From Acanthosoma haemorrhoidale (Eukaryota > Arthropoda > Insecta > Hemiptera > Acanthosomatidae), in contig OV884011.1 of the NCBI GenBank assembly GCA_930367205.1, positions 137,553,437 to 137,617,436 on the forward strand: a stretch of DNA of 64,000 nucleotides, written 5' to 3'. The first letter of the stretch is position 1. Every line of letters begins with the position of its first letter. The translations under genes and the position numbers were made by a program. Below, in pieces: positions 25,191-37,245 of this stretch. The notes below the pieces were generated by a model, which did no database searches, had not been told where the DNA came from, and saw only the letters and a program-made list of their open reading frames with translations.

Positions 25191-26400
25191 TTTAAAAAAA
25201 AAAATGTTCTAACTAAAAATAAATTATTCTTATTCAAGGCAAAGTCGATTGTCTGTTATGCCAAAATAAAACTTAAATTTTGAAGTCGGAAATGAATCCC
25301 AAGTGTATTCTTGTTTGTTTTAATAAAACAGTATTTTAAATCATTTTTTTTTAGGGTTGGTGAAGATTTGTTTTACGGTAAATATTTTCATAAAGCTTTC
25401 CTGCTAACTTGTACTACAGACTATAGATACATACAATTCATATGTTTCAACAACGGTCTAAAGTTGAAGTAATAAAGTTACAATATAATTCCGGCCTATT
25501 CAAAGTATCTTTTTTGGACTCAAACGTGACTGACATATTATAGCCATTAGCCTCTTATAAAATTAGAGCATATAGATTTTCTGCTATTTTAATAGAATAC
25601 CATAATTATAGTTGAACCATTTAAATTCCCATGCCGAATTAATGTGTATTTTCATTCAAATGTTTAACCTCTTATGTTAAGCGTGTGGATTGTTCAAACA
25701 AACCAGGAATGCTAATGAAGCCCTGAGCTAGAGGCGAGCGACCATAAATAAATAAACCTCTCATGATACTTTCTTGATTAAATAAAAAATAATTAGGCCT
25801 GAAAAAGGTTCTTGTGTTCGTTTTTTTAATTTATTGAACTTGAGTAGGTATTGAGTATTTCTTGAGATCTGTTATTATATTTGCTATGATTGACGTCTGT
25901 GAACACTGGAGTGTTTAATTATTATCGAAAACGCCTGTATCTGGGTGGATTCGGTGAGTGGTATTGTACCTTAATCTGGTATTAGGATCAGGATTATAAT
26001 TGATGAAGATTATTTTTTTTTAATTAACAACTATCATTTGTGTTTTTGTAATCCCACTATTTTATATTCTTTTTTCTTCTTTTTAGCAAACAGTATTATT
26101 TTTGTATTTATACCCTATTTGCGGTTATCTTACAAATAAAGATATTTTTACTTACTCAGCATTCTAGAAGAAAATATTTTTAAATCTTAATGTGGTCAAG
26201 ATCGCTGGCATACTTGTTCGAATAAGTTCCTTGATCAAATCTTTTTTTTAATGAAAATATGTTTAAATTTAGGTAGAGAAAAGTATGCATGTAAGGTAGT
26301 TGGCATTTAACAAAATCTCAGTATATATGTGTTTTTTTATATAAAATAAAGCATTTTATTTGAATGGTGTGAATGTAAAGGATTTTTTTTTAAATAAATC
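25191..26400. other. Presumed first intron of the GPCR gene (visible part)
   Basis: AT-rich DNA immediately downstream, on the minus strand, of the GPCR splice donor. No exon with TM6/TM7 features was recognised here. Confidence 0.4.
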
Positions 26401-26406
26401 TTTTAC

Positions 26407-27225
26407 CTGTGCTTTGGAGCCCACACGATGTTTCTTTAAGCTAGCAGACATTGAATCTGGAATCTGAAGTTCTGTATGAAGGCTTTGGCTGATGAAGTAA
26501 TAGAGGACGCAGGAGAGGAGCAGAGGGATGAGATAGAACATGATGAGGTCTGTGAAGAAAACGGCAAGGTACTCGTTCCTGGGTCTCCGGAAAGCGCACT
26601 CCATGACCTCAGGCTGGCCGCGGTACCTGATGGGCTTGGTTGTGGTTAGCCCGAAAAGCCAGGGGGAGCAGTAGAGGCAGGCGAATCCCCACACTCCAAG
26701 AGTGATCCGCTTGGCGCGGCCGAGGGTGCACATCTTGTGGGCCTTCATCGGGTGGCAGATGGCGATGTAACGTTCGACGGTGAAGGCTACCAGGCTCAGT
26801 GACGAGGCGTTGATGCCGAGGTTCTGGAAGAAGATGATGAGCCGGCAACCGGCCTCTCCCCAAAGCCAGCGGTTCCCGACGACGTAGTATGAAAATATCT
26901 CGTTGGGCACGGAGGCTAAGAGTACGGCGGAGTCCGCGATGGCCAGGCTGACCAGGTAGCAGTTGGTGGGGGATCGGAGGGCCCGGACCCTGGCCACTAC
27001 TGCGACCACTGTGGCGTTGCCAAGGACTCCCACGACAAAGATGATGCCTTGGAAGATGGTGCCGACGAGGCGATACCGGTGGGAGAAGTAGTCGGGGAGC
27101 GGGAGCTCTGCCTCGCAGGAGAGGTTCATGCCGCCACCAGGGCAGCTGCGCTTCTGACCGCTCTCTCCACTGGCGCCTGCTCCCTCGCCCCCGCCTCCTG
27201 CCTCTTCCTCTTCGTCCTCCGGCAT
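26407..27225 (-). CDS. Class A neuropeptide GPCR, TRH/EFLamide-receptor-like, first coding exon (partial gene)
   Basis: Encodes 273 residues of a rhodopsin-family receptor, from the N-terminus to just after TM5. Residues 1-31 are Glu/Gly-rich. N34-L-S is a possible glycosylation site. Approximate TM segments: TM1 53-79 (GN at 69-70), TM2 88-111 (LAIAD, D98), TM3 127-149, TM4 172-192, TM5 218-246 (P234). C127 and C210 can form the TM3-ECL2 disulfide. The DRY position is ERY (151-153). NLGINASSLSLVAFTVERYI and AICHPMKAHKMCTLGRAKRI closely resemble vertebrate TRH receptors; insect relatives are EFLamide receptors, with CNMamide receptors as an alternative. The ATG at 27225 follows an in-frame TAA six codons upstream; M33 is a second possible start. 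The exon ends CACAG at 26407 before GTAAAA (phase 0). TM6, TM7 and the tail must lie further along the minus strand. The exon is markedly GC-rich compared with its surroundings. It is expected to act at the plasma membrane through G proteins. Confidence 0.88.
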
Positions 27226-30059
27226 CCTTCCCCATCCTTTTTAGCGGTAGCCCTTAGGCCTTACCATTTGCTTTTTGTATCTAAAATTGTTATGTTTCAT
27301 TTTATCTCATTTTTAAGTATTTCATAAATCATCTTCTCTATTAATTAATTTAAACCAGACCACATTACCGAACCAAGAAAAGAGTCCAAAGCCAAAACCT
27401 ATGCTTTGAATAAATTACCAATAACGTATATAAAGGCAAATAAATTCCAAACACCATAAAAAATGAGAAAAGAATATCATTATTTGCAAGGATAAAATAG
27501 ACATTTCTGAAAACATTCAAGTTAAAAATAACTTATGTCAAATAATAATTATACAAAATTTAACATGTTTAATATAAAAATTATTGTTCAAGATTTTCAT
27601 ATAAAAAATTATTTTGAACTTACATTTAAATTTAATTATACTCGTGAAGGGAAACAAATAACCATAATGAAAGTTTAATAATAAAATTGATTTAATTAAA
27701 TTTAAATTTAATTAATATTAAATAAATCTTAAATTACCGGTTTGATCCATACGAGACAAACGCGAGGTGCCAAATTTTCTTTTATTTAAGATAAATATAA
27801 TTATTGATCTTTTATATTCGATCTGTCCGTAAACATTAAGTAGCCTTAGAACTTTGAAATCGTATGGGAAATTCAATTTTGATTTCTACATAATGATATA
27901 TTTGTAGAGGAAGGCGAATGGAGATTTACGAATAAACAACGATTCCAATAGAGACTTTTCGATTAACCTTCTTTCGTACGTTGTAAATTATTCATTTGCC
28001 TCACAAAGGTCTAACTTCGAATTTACATCAAAGCCTTCAAGTGTCTTAAGCCACTGTTGACAAAGGAGGTAGGGAGGAGTACTATTGAGTCAAAGATGCT
28101 TCGATGGTCGTAAGAGTGGTGAGACGTTGACAAATCATCAACGCTGTGAGCGATGAATGTGTCATCAACCGAAGAGACCAGACACACAACCCTGCTCGAT
28201 GAAGGATAATGACTTCTTAGGATGTTTACCAGCGGAGTCCCAGCTTTCATCCTCTTAAAGTAAACACTCGTTTAGAAAAGAGTTTATGTCAATAGACTGT
28301 CAACTCAAAGCACAGCAATAATCCAAATAATTGATTATATTTTACATATCTGAAACTGTTGTTAGAACATATTTATGAATTTTAAAACTTTACGAAAAAT
28401 TCTGGTGAAAAGAAAGATTGTCAGTTTTTGAATTGTATATAAAAATAAATTGACAACCAATTAATATTAAACTACTCAAGAATAAAAAAATGAGCACACT
28501 ATTGCCCACAAGATACATAAGAAACTACTACATGAGAAAAAACTTGCAATACCACTAATCGGTGCTTAAATATTGGGCACTGTCAAAAATCGTGATTCAA
28601 ATCTTTGCAATCTAAAATTCGAAAACAAGTCCACGAACCGAAAACAAATCGACCACACTACCCCTGTGCATTAGAGTGAATACAAAGGAACTTATAAATA
28701 TAGGGATATAAATATATAGGGACTTATCAATTAATAATAATATTTAATAAATTTAACCTTTCAGGTAGAGAATGCATAATTGAATGTCTTCTCCCGCATG
28801 CCATCTGCTACATTACATCTACATACATTACAGCTGTTAGTGTTAGTTATGTTTAGTGTTTAGTTATTTTTCGTTAGTGATGAGGATAACTTCTGAGCAA
28901 TGGCATAAGAAACTTTAAAATGATTTTCGTTGAATATCTTTAAAAATTTAATGAATCCTTGCCTGGCTGAAAGGGGGAAAAGTGAAATTGACTTTGTTAT
29001 AATTTAAATCGCAGTATACAGATTATGAAAGTAATTTCAGGGACTGAGATGGTCCAACAAATATAATGTTACAATTACTTACTATTAAATACTTATTACT
29101 ATATGAAAAAAAAACTTGCTTGGGAGTTTTATTTTCAGTCCACAGCACTTTGTGTAAAAATAGTTAGAAAAATATTTAGCATAAACATTAGGAAGATTAT
29201 ATTCTTCTTTGAAAAATTCATAGATAGTTTGTACTGGATTGCCGGCGAGTTGTTCTTTTAATTTTATCGCATTCGGAAAGCGCCACCGTTCAGAGGCTGG
29301 GAGTCTGAGATGAGCTGAAGTAAATCTAAAAATAAATTATTTGTTGAAGCGAGAAATACATTTTTGTTGGTAAAGGGGGTTACGGGCCTCATATCACTGG
29401 AATTCGTTGTTTTTTCATAACAGTTAAACTTTGATACTTTATTGAAAAACAGGATTTAGATTTAATGAGCATGCATATTAAAACGTCTACATTTTTTAAA
29501 ATGTTGTTTTTGAGCAATTCATACAAAACTAATAAATTTTCATTTTTCGGACTGGTTAGGTTAACAATACTTTATAGTATAGTATAAAAATACGTATAGT
29601 ATACTTGTATAATTGGTGCGTTCGTTTGCTCCGTATATTTTGATTAAAGTGATCCCAAATTTTTATTATTTATTTTTGAGCTACTCTGAATCCCATGTGA
29701 TGTTCAAGCGATAAAAATAAGATTATTTTTCAGAGTTTCAGAGCTCAAACAGAAACGCTTATGATTATATTGTCTTAAAAGAACTACTTAAAAAATGCTT
29801 AAAGGATCTCTTAAAACCTCTATTTTGAAAGAGTGATGTCATATTAATTGAAATATCCATAAAAAAGAGTACAAGTTAGGGGGTGTAAGCAGTGTTAAAA
29901 GGGATGAAACAATTAAACCCAATATTTAATCTTTAAACTAAATTTAGTTTTGAGTAGGCGGTCACTTACTTGAAGATCTGAGTCCCGAATTGGTTCACAG
30001 AGTATAAGCTATTTCAGATACATCCGTCATCTGGAGACCAGTCTTCTAGGCTCGGGGGC
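27226..30059. other. Region upstream of the GPCR exon
   Basis: AT-rich, without a supportable gene. A 75-codon minus-strand frame at 28023-28250 has near-normal composition but no domain; it could be a relic or a 5' untranslated exon. No TATA/Inr pair could be assigned to the receptor. Confidence 0.4.
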
Positions 30060-30300
30060 TATATTTCCTCCGACATTTATCCTAATCATGCAATTGGAAT
30101 ATGTTTGCACACATGAGGCAGGGATTTGCCTTCAGGGGTAGAGGAGCTTAGTAAAAGGGCAGTTTCGCCGTGGGCAATGGCATTAGATCCTTGAGGCCTC
30201 CAAAGCCACCCACCCACAGACAGCCATAATCCCTTGATCCAAGCAGCTTTATTGGCCGTGGAAGCGTAAAATATGGCTTCAAGTTGGCCCATTGGATTTA
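30060..30300 (-). other. GC-richer fragment, possible mobile-element relic
   Basis: The minus strand is open over 30086-30292 (contains GLWLSVGGWLWRPQGSNA and TPEGKSLPHVCKH) in a patch that differs in composition from both flanks. I do not recognise a domain. Confidence 0.3.
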
Positions 30301-33300
30301 AAATTACGCTGACAACTTTGAATAAACAGCTGGTTGTTATTTATATTATTTTTTCTTGTTGGACGGAAAAAATAAGTATATATTGTCGGCTGGGATACAA
30401 CCTTTAAAAATTTTTATAGTCTCAATCCTTTTTAGTTTTCTATGTATTTATAGATTGGACAAGTGAAAAATAGCAAAAATTTTCAATCATAATTTTGTTT
30501 TTTCAAACCGTTTCACCAGAGATGTATGTAACTTTGATCGATATTTCACATGTTCATATCATGAAAAAAGATCAACAAAATATTCTGTTGATAAACTATT
30601 CTGTTTTCCTCCATGTTTCATTAGAATTTAATTATTAAATACATGCGATAATTTTCTGACAGTTTTGATTTTGACATTTCTTTCACAAGTAATTACAATA
30701 TTATGTAGGGTCATGTATCTTTGAAAGTCAATAAATCTTAAAAAGTACTGAATTGTTCGAAATCCAAAAATTCACGTGACCGAAGTCATGGACAACTACA
30801 ATAAATATAAACAAATCATAAGTATTAACAAACCGATCCTAGAAACCACACTAATCCCTGATCGATGCTCACCTTCACTAGACGTAAAAGAGGAAACTCG
30901 GGAGAATATCCACACTACTTTTTCACTGGATAAGAGCGAGTTTCAGAGAGCTTACCGAGAGAGGGCTATAAAAGTTCATGATAACTAACAAACAAATTGT
31001 CTTGATTAATTTTGTGGCGATGTTAAATATAAAGGAATATTATTTGGATTGTTGAGTCCGAGGTCATGTTAATTATTATTGTTATCAGTATCATCGCCAC
31101 ATACCTTGGGTCCTTATACGGCAGTTGGATCAGTCGGATCTAACTAGTCCACTTAGTAGGGCCTAATACGCGAGTCGTACTCAGTTCCATCATTTTGGTT
31201 ATTTTGGCTCAAAATATAATTTTAATTATTGAGTTTCTTGTCATATTTTGTGATGCCTACTTAAAATATAATAACTGCAATATGTAAAAGGACTTCACAA
31301 TTTTACTATGAATATAATTTAAAATAGATGAAACCGTAAAACGTGGTATAAAATAAATGTATTTAATGATATATACGGTGCTCACAAAGACCATAGTTTA
31401 GTCTGTTGATTGGTTCACTGTTTCCATGGAAATTTTCCAATTTTAAAACTAAATTGTATTCAATGGTTTTAATTTGAATTTAGATTAGTAGTCAACCCAG
31501 GTGTTATTACACTGTGTTTTGATTTAAGTTTAGTCAGCAGTGATAATCGAATAATCGAAATTTATCAACGGATAGGTTTTGCTAACAAGAAACAGTTCTG
31601 AACACAAAATAGAGCCAACCAAGCTTCAATAAGAAGTTTTTGACATTTGAAACCCCAAATTGCGTCATCCTCGATTCGCGCTAATGGAAATATGTTCATA
31701 AATATGCCTACAATGGGGTGGGTATCTATCACAACCTTTAAAACGGTTGGGGCAGAACTATATTTTTATTTATTTTATATACTACCGTTCAGCGGTAAGG
31801 TTAATAAACAACAGTGTACATCATAACTTTTGAAAACCATTCCGGAGTTCGTCCGAATAAACTGGAGAAAAAAAAGAAAATCAAACACAGACAATATTAG
31901 CATTTAGATGTCTTATCAGCAACACAGTTCGGATCGGAAGTTGTGGCTGTTAATCGTTTGACATTCAGATGAGATGTAAATACAGGAAAACTTTAACACA
32001 AATATCCTAATCTTAGATAACATTTAGCCCCGATTACAAGACAAAAACCAACAACAATGATACAAGAGAACAGAAAACTCCTTTGATTAAAAAGAAAATA
32101 TAGATAAAATGTAGGCTGGTAATGAGAAAAAAAAATGACATGAACTGGAAAAAATGGAGTCTAGTCGTTATGAAAATTTATCAACAATACCAATTAGTTT
32201 TTTAGCAATCATTTAGCATGTATGTTTTATGGTACTCGTACCCATTTCCGGTATTTTTTTTTAATTTGTTTTTTTCTCTTTCTGTCTTTTAGTTATTTTA
32301 CATTTATTAAAAAAAATAAATAAAACTAAGTTAATCGATGGTAGACAGTAAAAAGAAATTATTGAGGCCACTGATCTTTGGATCAACTAGTAGCAAAATG
32401 TTTGCCAATATGTAAACAAAGTTTGTGAAGTAAAATCCGAAGGGATTCGTTAGAGAATATGTTGAGGAGACCATCGTCGAAATATTTTAGGAAGTATTTC
32501 TACGCCAGAGCTTTACACCCATGTTTACGGTGTTTGTGGAGCCAAACTGCCTCTTGTGATTCAAATTCATCTAGTTCAGTATCACCACTTACGACAGGCA
32601 CTTGCTTCAATATTCAAGCCTTATTGTACGATCTTTGGCCGAGAGTTACTACTACTAATTATCCAATAATAATGAAAGTAACAAACATTGACCTAAAAAC
32701 CATGTTACCAACTTAATTCTACAGTAGATATAGAAGAATAAGATTAACCAACAAACGTAACAAAGCCTGACCTGATTCATGATACCATCTTAATCGTAAG
32801 GATTATTCTTTAAGTCAAACACATACACACTATTCACCATACTAATCCATCTACATCAACGAAAGAAACAACATTTAAAGCCTTTATTTCAAATATTGTT
32901 CTTTCTCTGCATGAATCTTTAGTTACTCACTTTAACTTAACTCAACTCAAAATTTCACTTATATCTCTACACTTCATCACTTTCTCTATAACTCCTAGTC
33001 ACAACATTCATTTGTCTCCTCTACTGTGCTGCCACCCCACAGGTCATCCGTGCATGGCGGATTTTAAAATTAAGAAATACGATGACTAGAGACGTGTTCT
33101 GTGCATATATATGTCATCAAGAAGACAGAACAGTCACTTACGTTCCTAAACTAGTACTGTTAATACACCCTTTTAACCTATATATATATGGTTTATCATG
33201 GCTGGATTTATTATACATAAAAGCTAGGCGTGATGAAGTCAGAAAATCATTAATCGGGTACAACGGGAGGCAGTCCGGTGGGATTTTGAGGGCACTTGAA

Positions 33301-34499
33301 ACCGTTCCATTGTTTTTTGGATTATATTTCTAATCAGTGATGGACCGAGAGGACTGAACAACTTGAAGTATGTGATCACTTGGCCTGGATCCGTGTTGTG
33401 AAGCATTATCACTGGCTTAAAATCTCGTACAAAGCGTAATTGTCCGACATACAACAAATTCACCACCGAATAAATTGTTCACGACCGATTTATCAATAGG
33501 ACCACTCAATAGGAGAATGAGATTTAGAATAGTAGTTACATATGATGCTCTAATGATAATAAATATAAATACAACACATAAAATAATGAGGGATCATTAA
33601 TTAATAAATCACTAATAATGTCCTCTCCCTTGTCCACCAACAAATTACTTTATTATACATATATATTAATATATTACATTGTTCAAAACCATTTTAAACT
33701 ATCTTATGATTTAGTTTAATTAAATTGGAAATGGAAAATGAAAAGAAAAGGTAAAATACACCCGCCTATCAGTTTCTATACAGTTCTGTTACATCCAACA
33801 CAACCAGCCTTCCGACTTAGTAGTCAATTACTTTTAATTAAAAATAAATATTTGCCTATCATGTTGAGTAAGGTATGAAACGTAAGTTTTCCCCATCGTA
33901 ATTAATATTATGTAATATGTATTGGCGGAGCTTGGCTCTTAGGACCTAATTTTTAATGATAAAAAGTTGCTTTATCTCACAAAAGGATCTCCACCATTGC
34001 TTCTCTTCCCTACTATCTGACCAATTTTGTCAGAATGTCAAAACGCATGATGTTAAAAATAGAGGTATTATTTTATATAATAAACAATAGATGAGGAAAA
34101 ATTATAAAGATTCCTCGCTAACTTTAAAAACTATCTTAGGTCGAAAATAAAGCAATATATGGGCCGTTTATTTTGAAAGTGGTGCAAATCCATTTTTTAT
34201 TCTTTCGAGATATTGAAACGTTAGTATTTTAGTCGATGTAAAAATATAAATAAATTGTACTAAGTTTGGAAATGTTCCAATGAAGTTAAAAATTTGTAAT
34301 TTGATTACATAAATGTATTTTATTTGAATTTAACTAAAGTTATTGTAGTGTCAACTTCTTCACCACAAATAAATGGAAGTTCTCCTCTTCTCTGCCCAGA
34401 AAATATCTACCTATGTTTTAATAATAAAAACGTTAAGCGTCAGTTAAGAGAGCGGGAAACAAGTGCATGAAACAGTTGAAGTCCACTAGGGGCGCGGGT
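30301..34499. other. Intergenic, AT-rich
   Basis: No supportable gene in about 4.2 kb. Short inverted motif TGTGGCGATG (about 31014) / CATCGCCACA (about 31094). Frames at 32459-32716 and 33082-33466 lack domains. Confidence 0.5.
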
Positions 34500-34706
34500 G
34501 AGGCCCAGCTTCTGACCTGCTTATATAAAGGGCCAGATTTGGGGCATTCACCAGTTATAGAGTACTAAAAGAAATCAAGTAAATTGTACATCAGTGTACT
34601 TATATTAAATACATAACTTCATAAAACTTTACCAGGTTAGGTTACCAGTTTCATAAAAGTTTACCATTTCTCTACTAACAGAATTCAGACCTTTTATAGA
34701 ATGTAC
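34500..34706 (+). repeat. LINE 3'-end copy A, first part (split by gypsy insertion)
   Basis: TTATAGAGTACTAAAAGAAA, TCAAGTAAATTG, AACAGAATTCAGACC and TATAGAATGTAC align with 40757-40864 (copy B) and 53718-53805 (copy C). The alignment breaks exactly where the gypsy LTR starts and resumes at 39971 with GTACCGATGG. GTAC at 34703-34706 is the left target-site duplication. GGTGAG...CATTCACC suggests the homology begins near 34500 with an extra segment of about 45 bp. Confidence 0.75.
34521..34556 (+). promoter_or_regulatory. TATA-type core-promoter-like sequence
   Basis: TTATATAAAGGGCC sits about 30 bases before ACCAGTTATAG, the spacing of an animal TATA box and start site. It lies inside the extra segment of LINE copy A that copies B and C lack. 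No downstream gene uses it in the present arrangement. This is a sequence resemblance only. Confidence 0.25.
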
Positions 34707-34994
34707 TGTACTGTAGTATTTTAGGTTAGGTTCAGGGTAATAAAATTTAACGATATTGACATCCACTGCTAAGGAACACTTCTTTATTTAGTTTTAACAG
34801 AAACAAAATACAACACTATAAAAACTGAAGGAGAGATTTTTCTCAAGTCCTTCTATCTCCACACTCGGCACTTGACTATCTACAACAAACACAATCTCAC
34901 ACACAAGCTTCAGTTAATACCTTAATCCGTTAAGGTTAAGTTAATTGGTCAGCACTGGACGGACGAAACCTCAGCGATCAATAAGGCCGTTACA
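34707..34994 (-). repeat. 3' LTR of the gypsy element
   Basis: 288 bp. On the plus strand it runs from TGTACTGTAGTATTTTAGG to GCCGTTACA. It differs from the 5' LTR at CTGAAGGAG/CTGAGGGAG and TTGGTCAG/TTCGTCAG. The pol stop codon (34990-34992) lies inside this LTR. Confidence 0.95.
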
Positions 34995-37230
34995 CAGTCC
35001 CCTCCAGCGGGTAAGTCCGTCTTGGTGAACGAAACAATTTCAGCTTCGAAGGATGCCACAAACCTGCGAGACGCCCATTCTGATTCTTCAGCTTGCAAGA
35101 GCCCCCGGGAGTAACAGATATGACAGTGTAGGGACCCTCATACTTGGGGTACAGTTTGGCTGCAACCCTGTTCACTGCTGAAGAGAGCTGGAACGCTTTC
35201 CTGAGAACCAGGTCTCCTGGAGTGAAGCGTTCATTCCTGCGTCTGAAGTTGTATCGACGGGTCTGCTCCATACTCGCCTTTAGGGAGTTTTCCTCGGCTA
35301 CATGGTGTATTTCCGGTAGTCGTGTCATCTTTTCGGCCCATGATGAGCGCTCCTCTTCCTGTACCTCCAATGTCTCGATCTTGGGAACATCATGCCGAGG
35401 CTTCAGCTCCCTTCCAAAATTCAAGAACGCTGGGCTGAACTTAGTTGAACTATGGAGAGATGTATTAAGGGCAAATTGAATTTCCCCTATTTGCTCGTCC
35501 CAGCGTTGGTGTTTCTTACCTAGGTATGTAACTATTAACTGTTTGATGTTCCTGTTTGCTCGTTCAGTGGGGTTTGCTTGTGAGTGATAAAGAGGGGTAG
35601 TTTCTCTCTTGATTCCATATTTCTCCGCAAGATCACTAACCACCCGGCTCACGAAATTCTTCGCATTGTCTGTAAGTAATCTGGCCGGAGCTCCGTACCT
35701 ATTTAGTATACGTGACTTCAGTTTTGAGACGATATTTTGGGAAGTAGCTTTTCGTATTGGGCATAACTCCACCCATCTGCTAAATACATCCATAAAGACA
35801 AGTAGGTATACGTTGCCTTTAGAGCTTCGTGGGTAGGGACCCATGATATCCACCGATACTAATTTCCATGGTTGCTTGTTGTAACGAGGGTACATCAATC
35901 CACGAGGTGGTCCATTGTTGGGTTTTACCTTTTGGCATGTTTCACATTGCGTCACGTATTTGCTAATATCGTTATACATTCCTGGCCAATAATACAGCCG
36001 GTTAATCCTGGCCATCGTTTTCTCTATTCCTAAGTGTCCCGATTGTGGATGATCATGATTATCATGTAATATTTGTTGTCGAAGGTGTTGCGGTACGACA
36101 ACTTTCCACTCTTCACTGGGGTCTTCCAGGTCTTCTTTTAATGGGTTCTTCCGATGGTATAATAACTGTCCCTCTTTTATACTCCATCTAGGGTGATTTT
36201 CTGGGTTCTGGTGGACTCGATAGCGTTTCTGATCATACCATGCATAACCAGATGGCGGTATGTCCCCGAAAGATATTTCGATAGATGTAATAGGAACTGG
36301 GATTGATAAAACGGAAAGTGCATTTATGCGTGATAACGCGTCTGCTACGGTGTTAAATTTCCCTTTGCGATATTCGATTTTAAGCTCGTATGGTTGTAAT
36401 CTAAGAGCCCATCTGGCCAAACGTCCTGAGGGGTTTTTCAGATTCAACAGCCACTTGAGACTAGCGTGGTCGGTAATGACAGTAAATGGGTATCCTTCCA
36501 AATAGTGGCGATTCTTCTCTATCCCAAATAATACCGCAAGACATTCCTTTTCGGTAACGGAATAATTTCTTTCGGTGGCATTCAATGTACGAGAACAAAA
36601 GGCGATTACTCTTTCTTCGTCATCTTGTATTTGAGTTAATACAGCTCCAAGACCTGTTTCACTGGCGTCTGTTTGTAATTGAAAAGGTTGCTCAAAATCA
36701 GGTCTAGCTAGTATTGGGGCTTCAGTCAAAGCAGTCTTCAGAGTATTGAAAGATCTGTCTTGTTCTCCAGACCAAACCCAATTAGTTTTCCGTTTGAGCA
36801 ATGATGTAAGCGGGGATACGACTGTGGAAAAATCCTTAATGAATCGCCGGTACCAGCCAGCCATTCCAAGAAACCGTCTAAGCTGCGCTACATTGTCTGG
36901 AGGTGGAATCGATGTAACAGCGTTAACCTTGTCAGGGTCAACACTCATGCCATTCCTATTTATTAGATATCCGAAATATCTAACTTCTGTGCATCCAAAG
37001 TCACATTTCTCCGGGTTGACACGCAAGCCTGAATCATGAAGTCTTCGGAACACTTCTTCGAGCAAATCCAGATGTAACTTCAACGTTGGAGTACATACTA
37101 AGATATCATCCAGGAACACTACCACATACGGGTAAAGCTCGGGTCCAAATATTGAATCTGCTAATCTTTGAAATGTTGCGGGAGAATTGGTTAGCCCAAA
37201 TGGCATTACTTTAAATCGAAATAAATCGAA
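34990..37230 (-). CDS. pol: gypsy pol, 3' part: RT (C-terminal), RNase H, integrase
   Basis: The open frame continues upstream to 37302, but its first ~28 codons are out of phase with the protein; true homology starts at FKVMPFGLTNSPATFQ. RT palm motif VVFLDDILV (residues 61-69 of the open frame) has the FLDD form of Ty3/gypsy, not Pao. RNase H follows (QTDASETGLGAVL, TEKECLAVL, VITDHASLKWLL). Then the integrase: zinc finger with HPQSGHLGIEKT and CETCQ, and catalytic residues in SVDIMGPYP, LLTDNAKNF and NPTERANRN (D, D, E). The C-terminus runs into the LTR. The frame is otherwise uninterrupted and could code for these enzymes if joined to the upstream part. The lesion that separates it from 37211-38368 is described separately. 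Confidence 0.92.
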   Translation of the reverse strand, partial: FDLFRFKVMPFGLTNSPATFQRLADSIFGPELYPYVVVFLDDILVCTPTLKLHLDLLEEVFRRLHDSGLRVNPEKCDFGCTEVRYFGYLINRNGMSVDPDKVNAVTSIPPPDNVAQLRRFLGMAGWYRRFIKDFSTVVSPLTSLLKRKTNWVWSGEQDRSFNTLKTALTEAPILARPDFEQPFQLQTDASETGLGAVLTQIQDDEERVIAFCSRTLNATERNYSVTEKECLAVLFGIEKNRHYLEGYPFTVITDHASLKWLLNLKNPSGRLARWALRLQPYELKIEYRKGKFNTVADALSRINALSVLSIPVPITSIEISFGDIPPSGYAWYDQKRYRVHQNPENHPRWSIKEGQLLYHRKNPLKEDLEDPSEEWKVVVPQHLRQQILHDNHDHPQSGHLGIEKTMARINRLYYWPGMYNDISKYVTQCETCQKVKPNNGPPRGLMYPRYNKQPWKLVSVDIMGPYPRSSKGNVYLLVFMDVFSRWVELCPIRKATSQNIVSKLKSRILNRYGAPARLLTDNAKNFVSRVVSDLAEKYGIKRETTPLYHSQANPTERANRNIKQLIVTYLGKKHQRWDEQIGEIQFALNTSLHSSTKFSPAFLNFGRELKPRHDVPKIETLEVQEEERSSWAEKMTRLPEIHHVAEENSLKASMEQTRRYNFRRRNERFTPGDLVLRKAFQLSSAVNRVAAKLYPKYEGPYTVISVTPGGSCKLKNQNGRLAGLWHPSKLKLFRSPRRTYPLEGTV
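34995..35010 (-). other. Polypurine tract of the gypsy element
   Basis: The minus strand reads GCTGGAGGGGACTG directly before the LTR start TGTAACGG, the expected place for the plus-strand primer. It also codes for the last residues of pol. Confidence 0.75.
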
Positions 37231-37245
37231 AAGTAAAGGCAGTGA
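37211..37245 (-). pseudogene. Frameshifting lesion in RT of the gypsy element
   Basis: Between the TAFT and FKVMPFG motifs only 16 bases remain, where gypsy RTs usually have about eight residues (24 bases). A deletion of about 8 bases explains both the shortfall and the frame change. The region contains a direct repeat (CGATTTATTTCGATTTA), a typical slippage setting. Confidence 0.75.

Noticed and set aside
26609..27235. 208-codon Arg/His-rich frame overlapping the receptor exon
   Set aside because: Shadow of the GC-rich GPCR exon in another frame; no domain.
27049..27327. Plus-strand 92-codon frame
   Set aside because: Antisense to the receptor N-terminus; no domain.
35144..37039. Plus-strand frames inside the gypsy element
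   Set aside because: Antisense shadows of pol.
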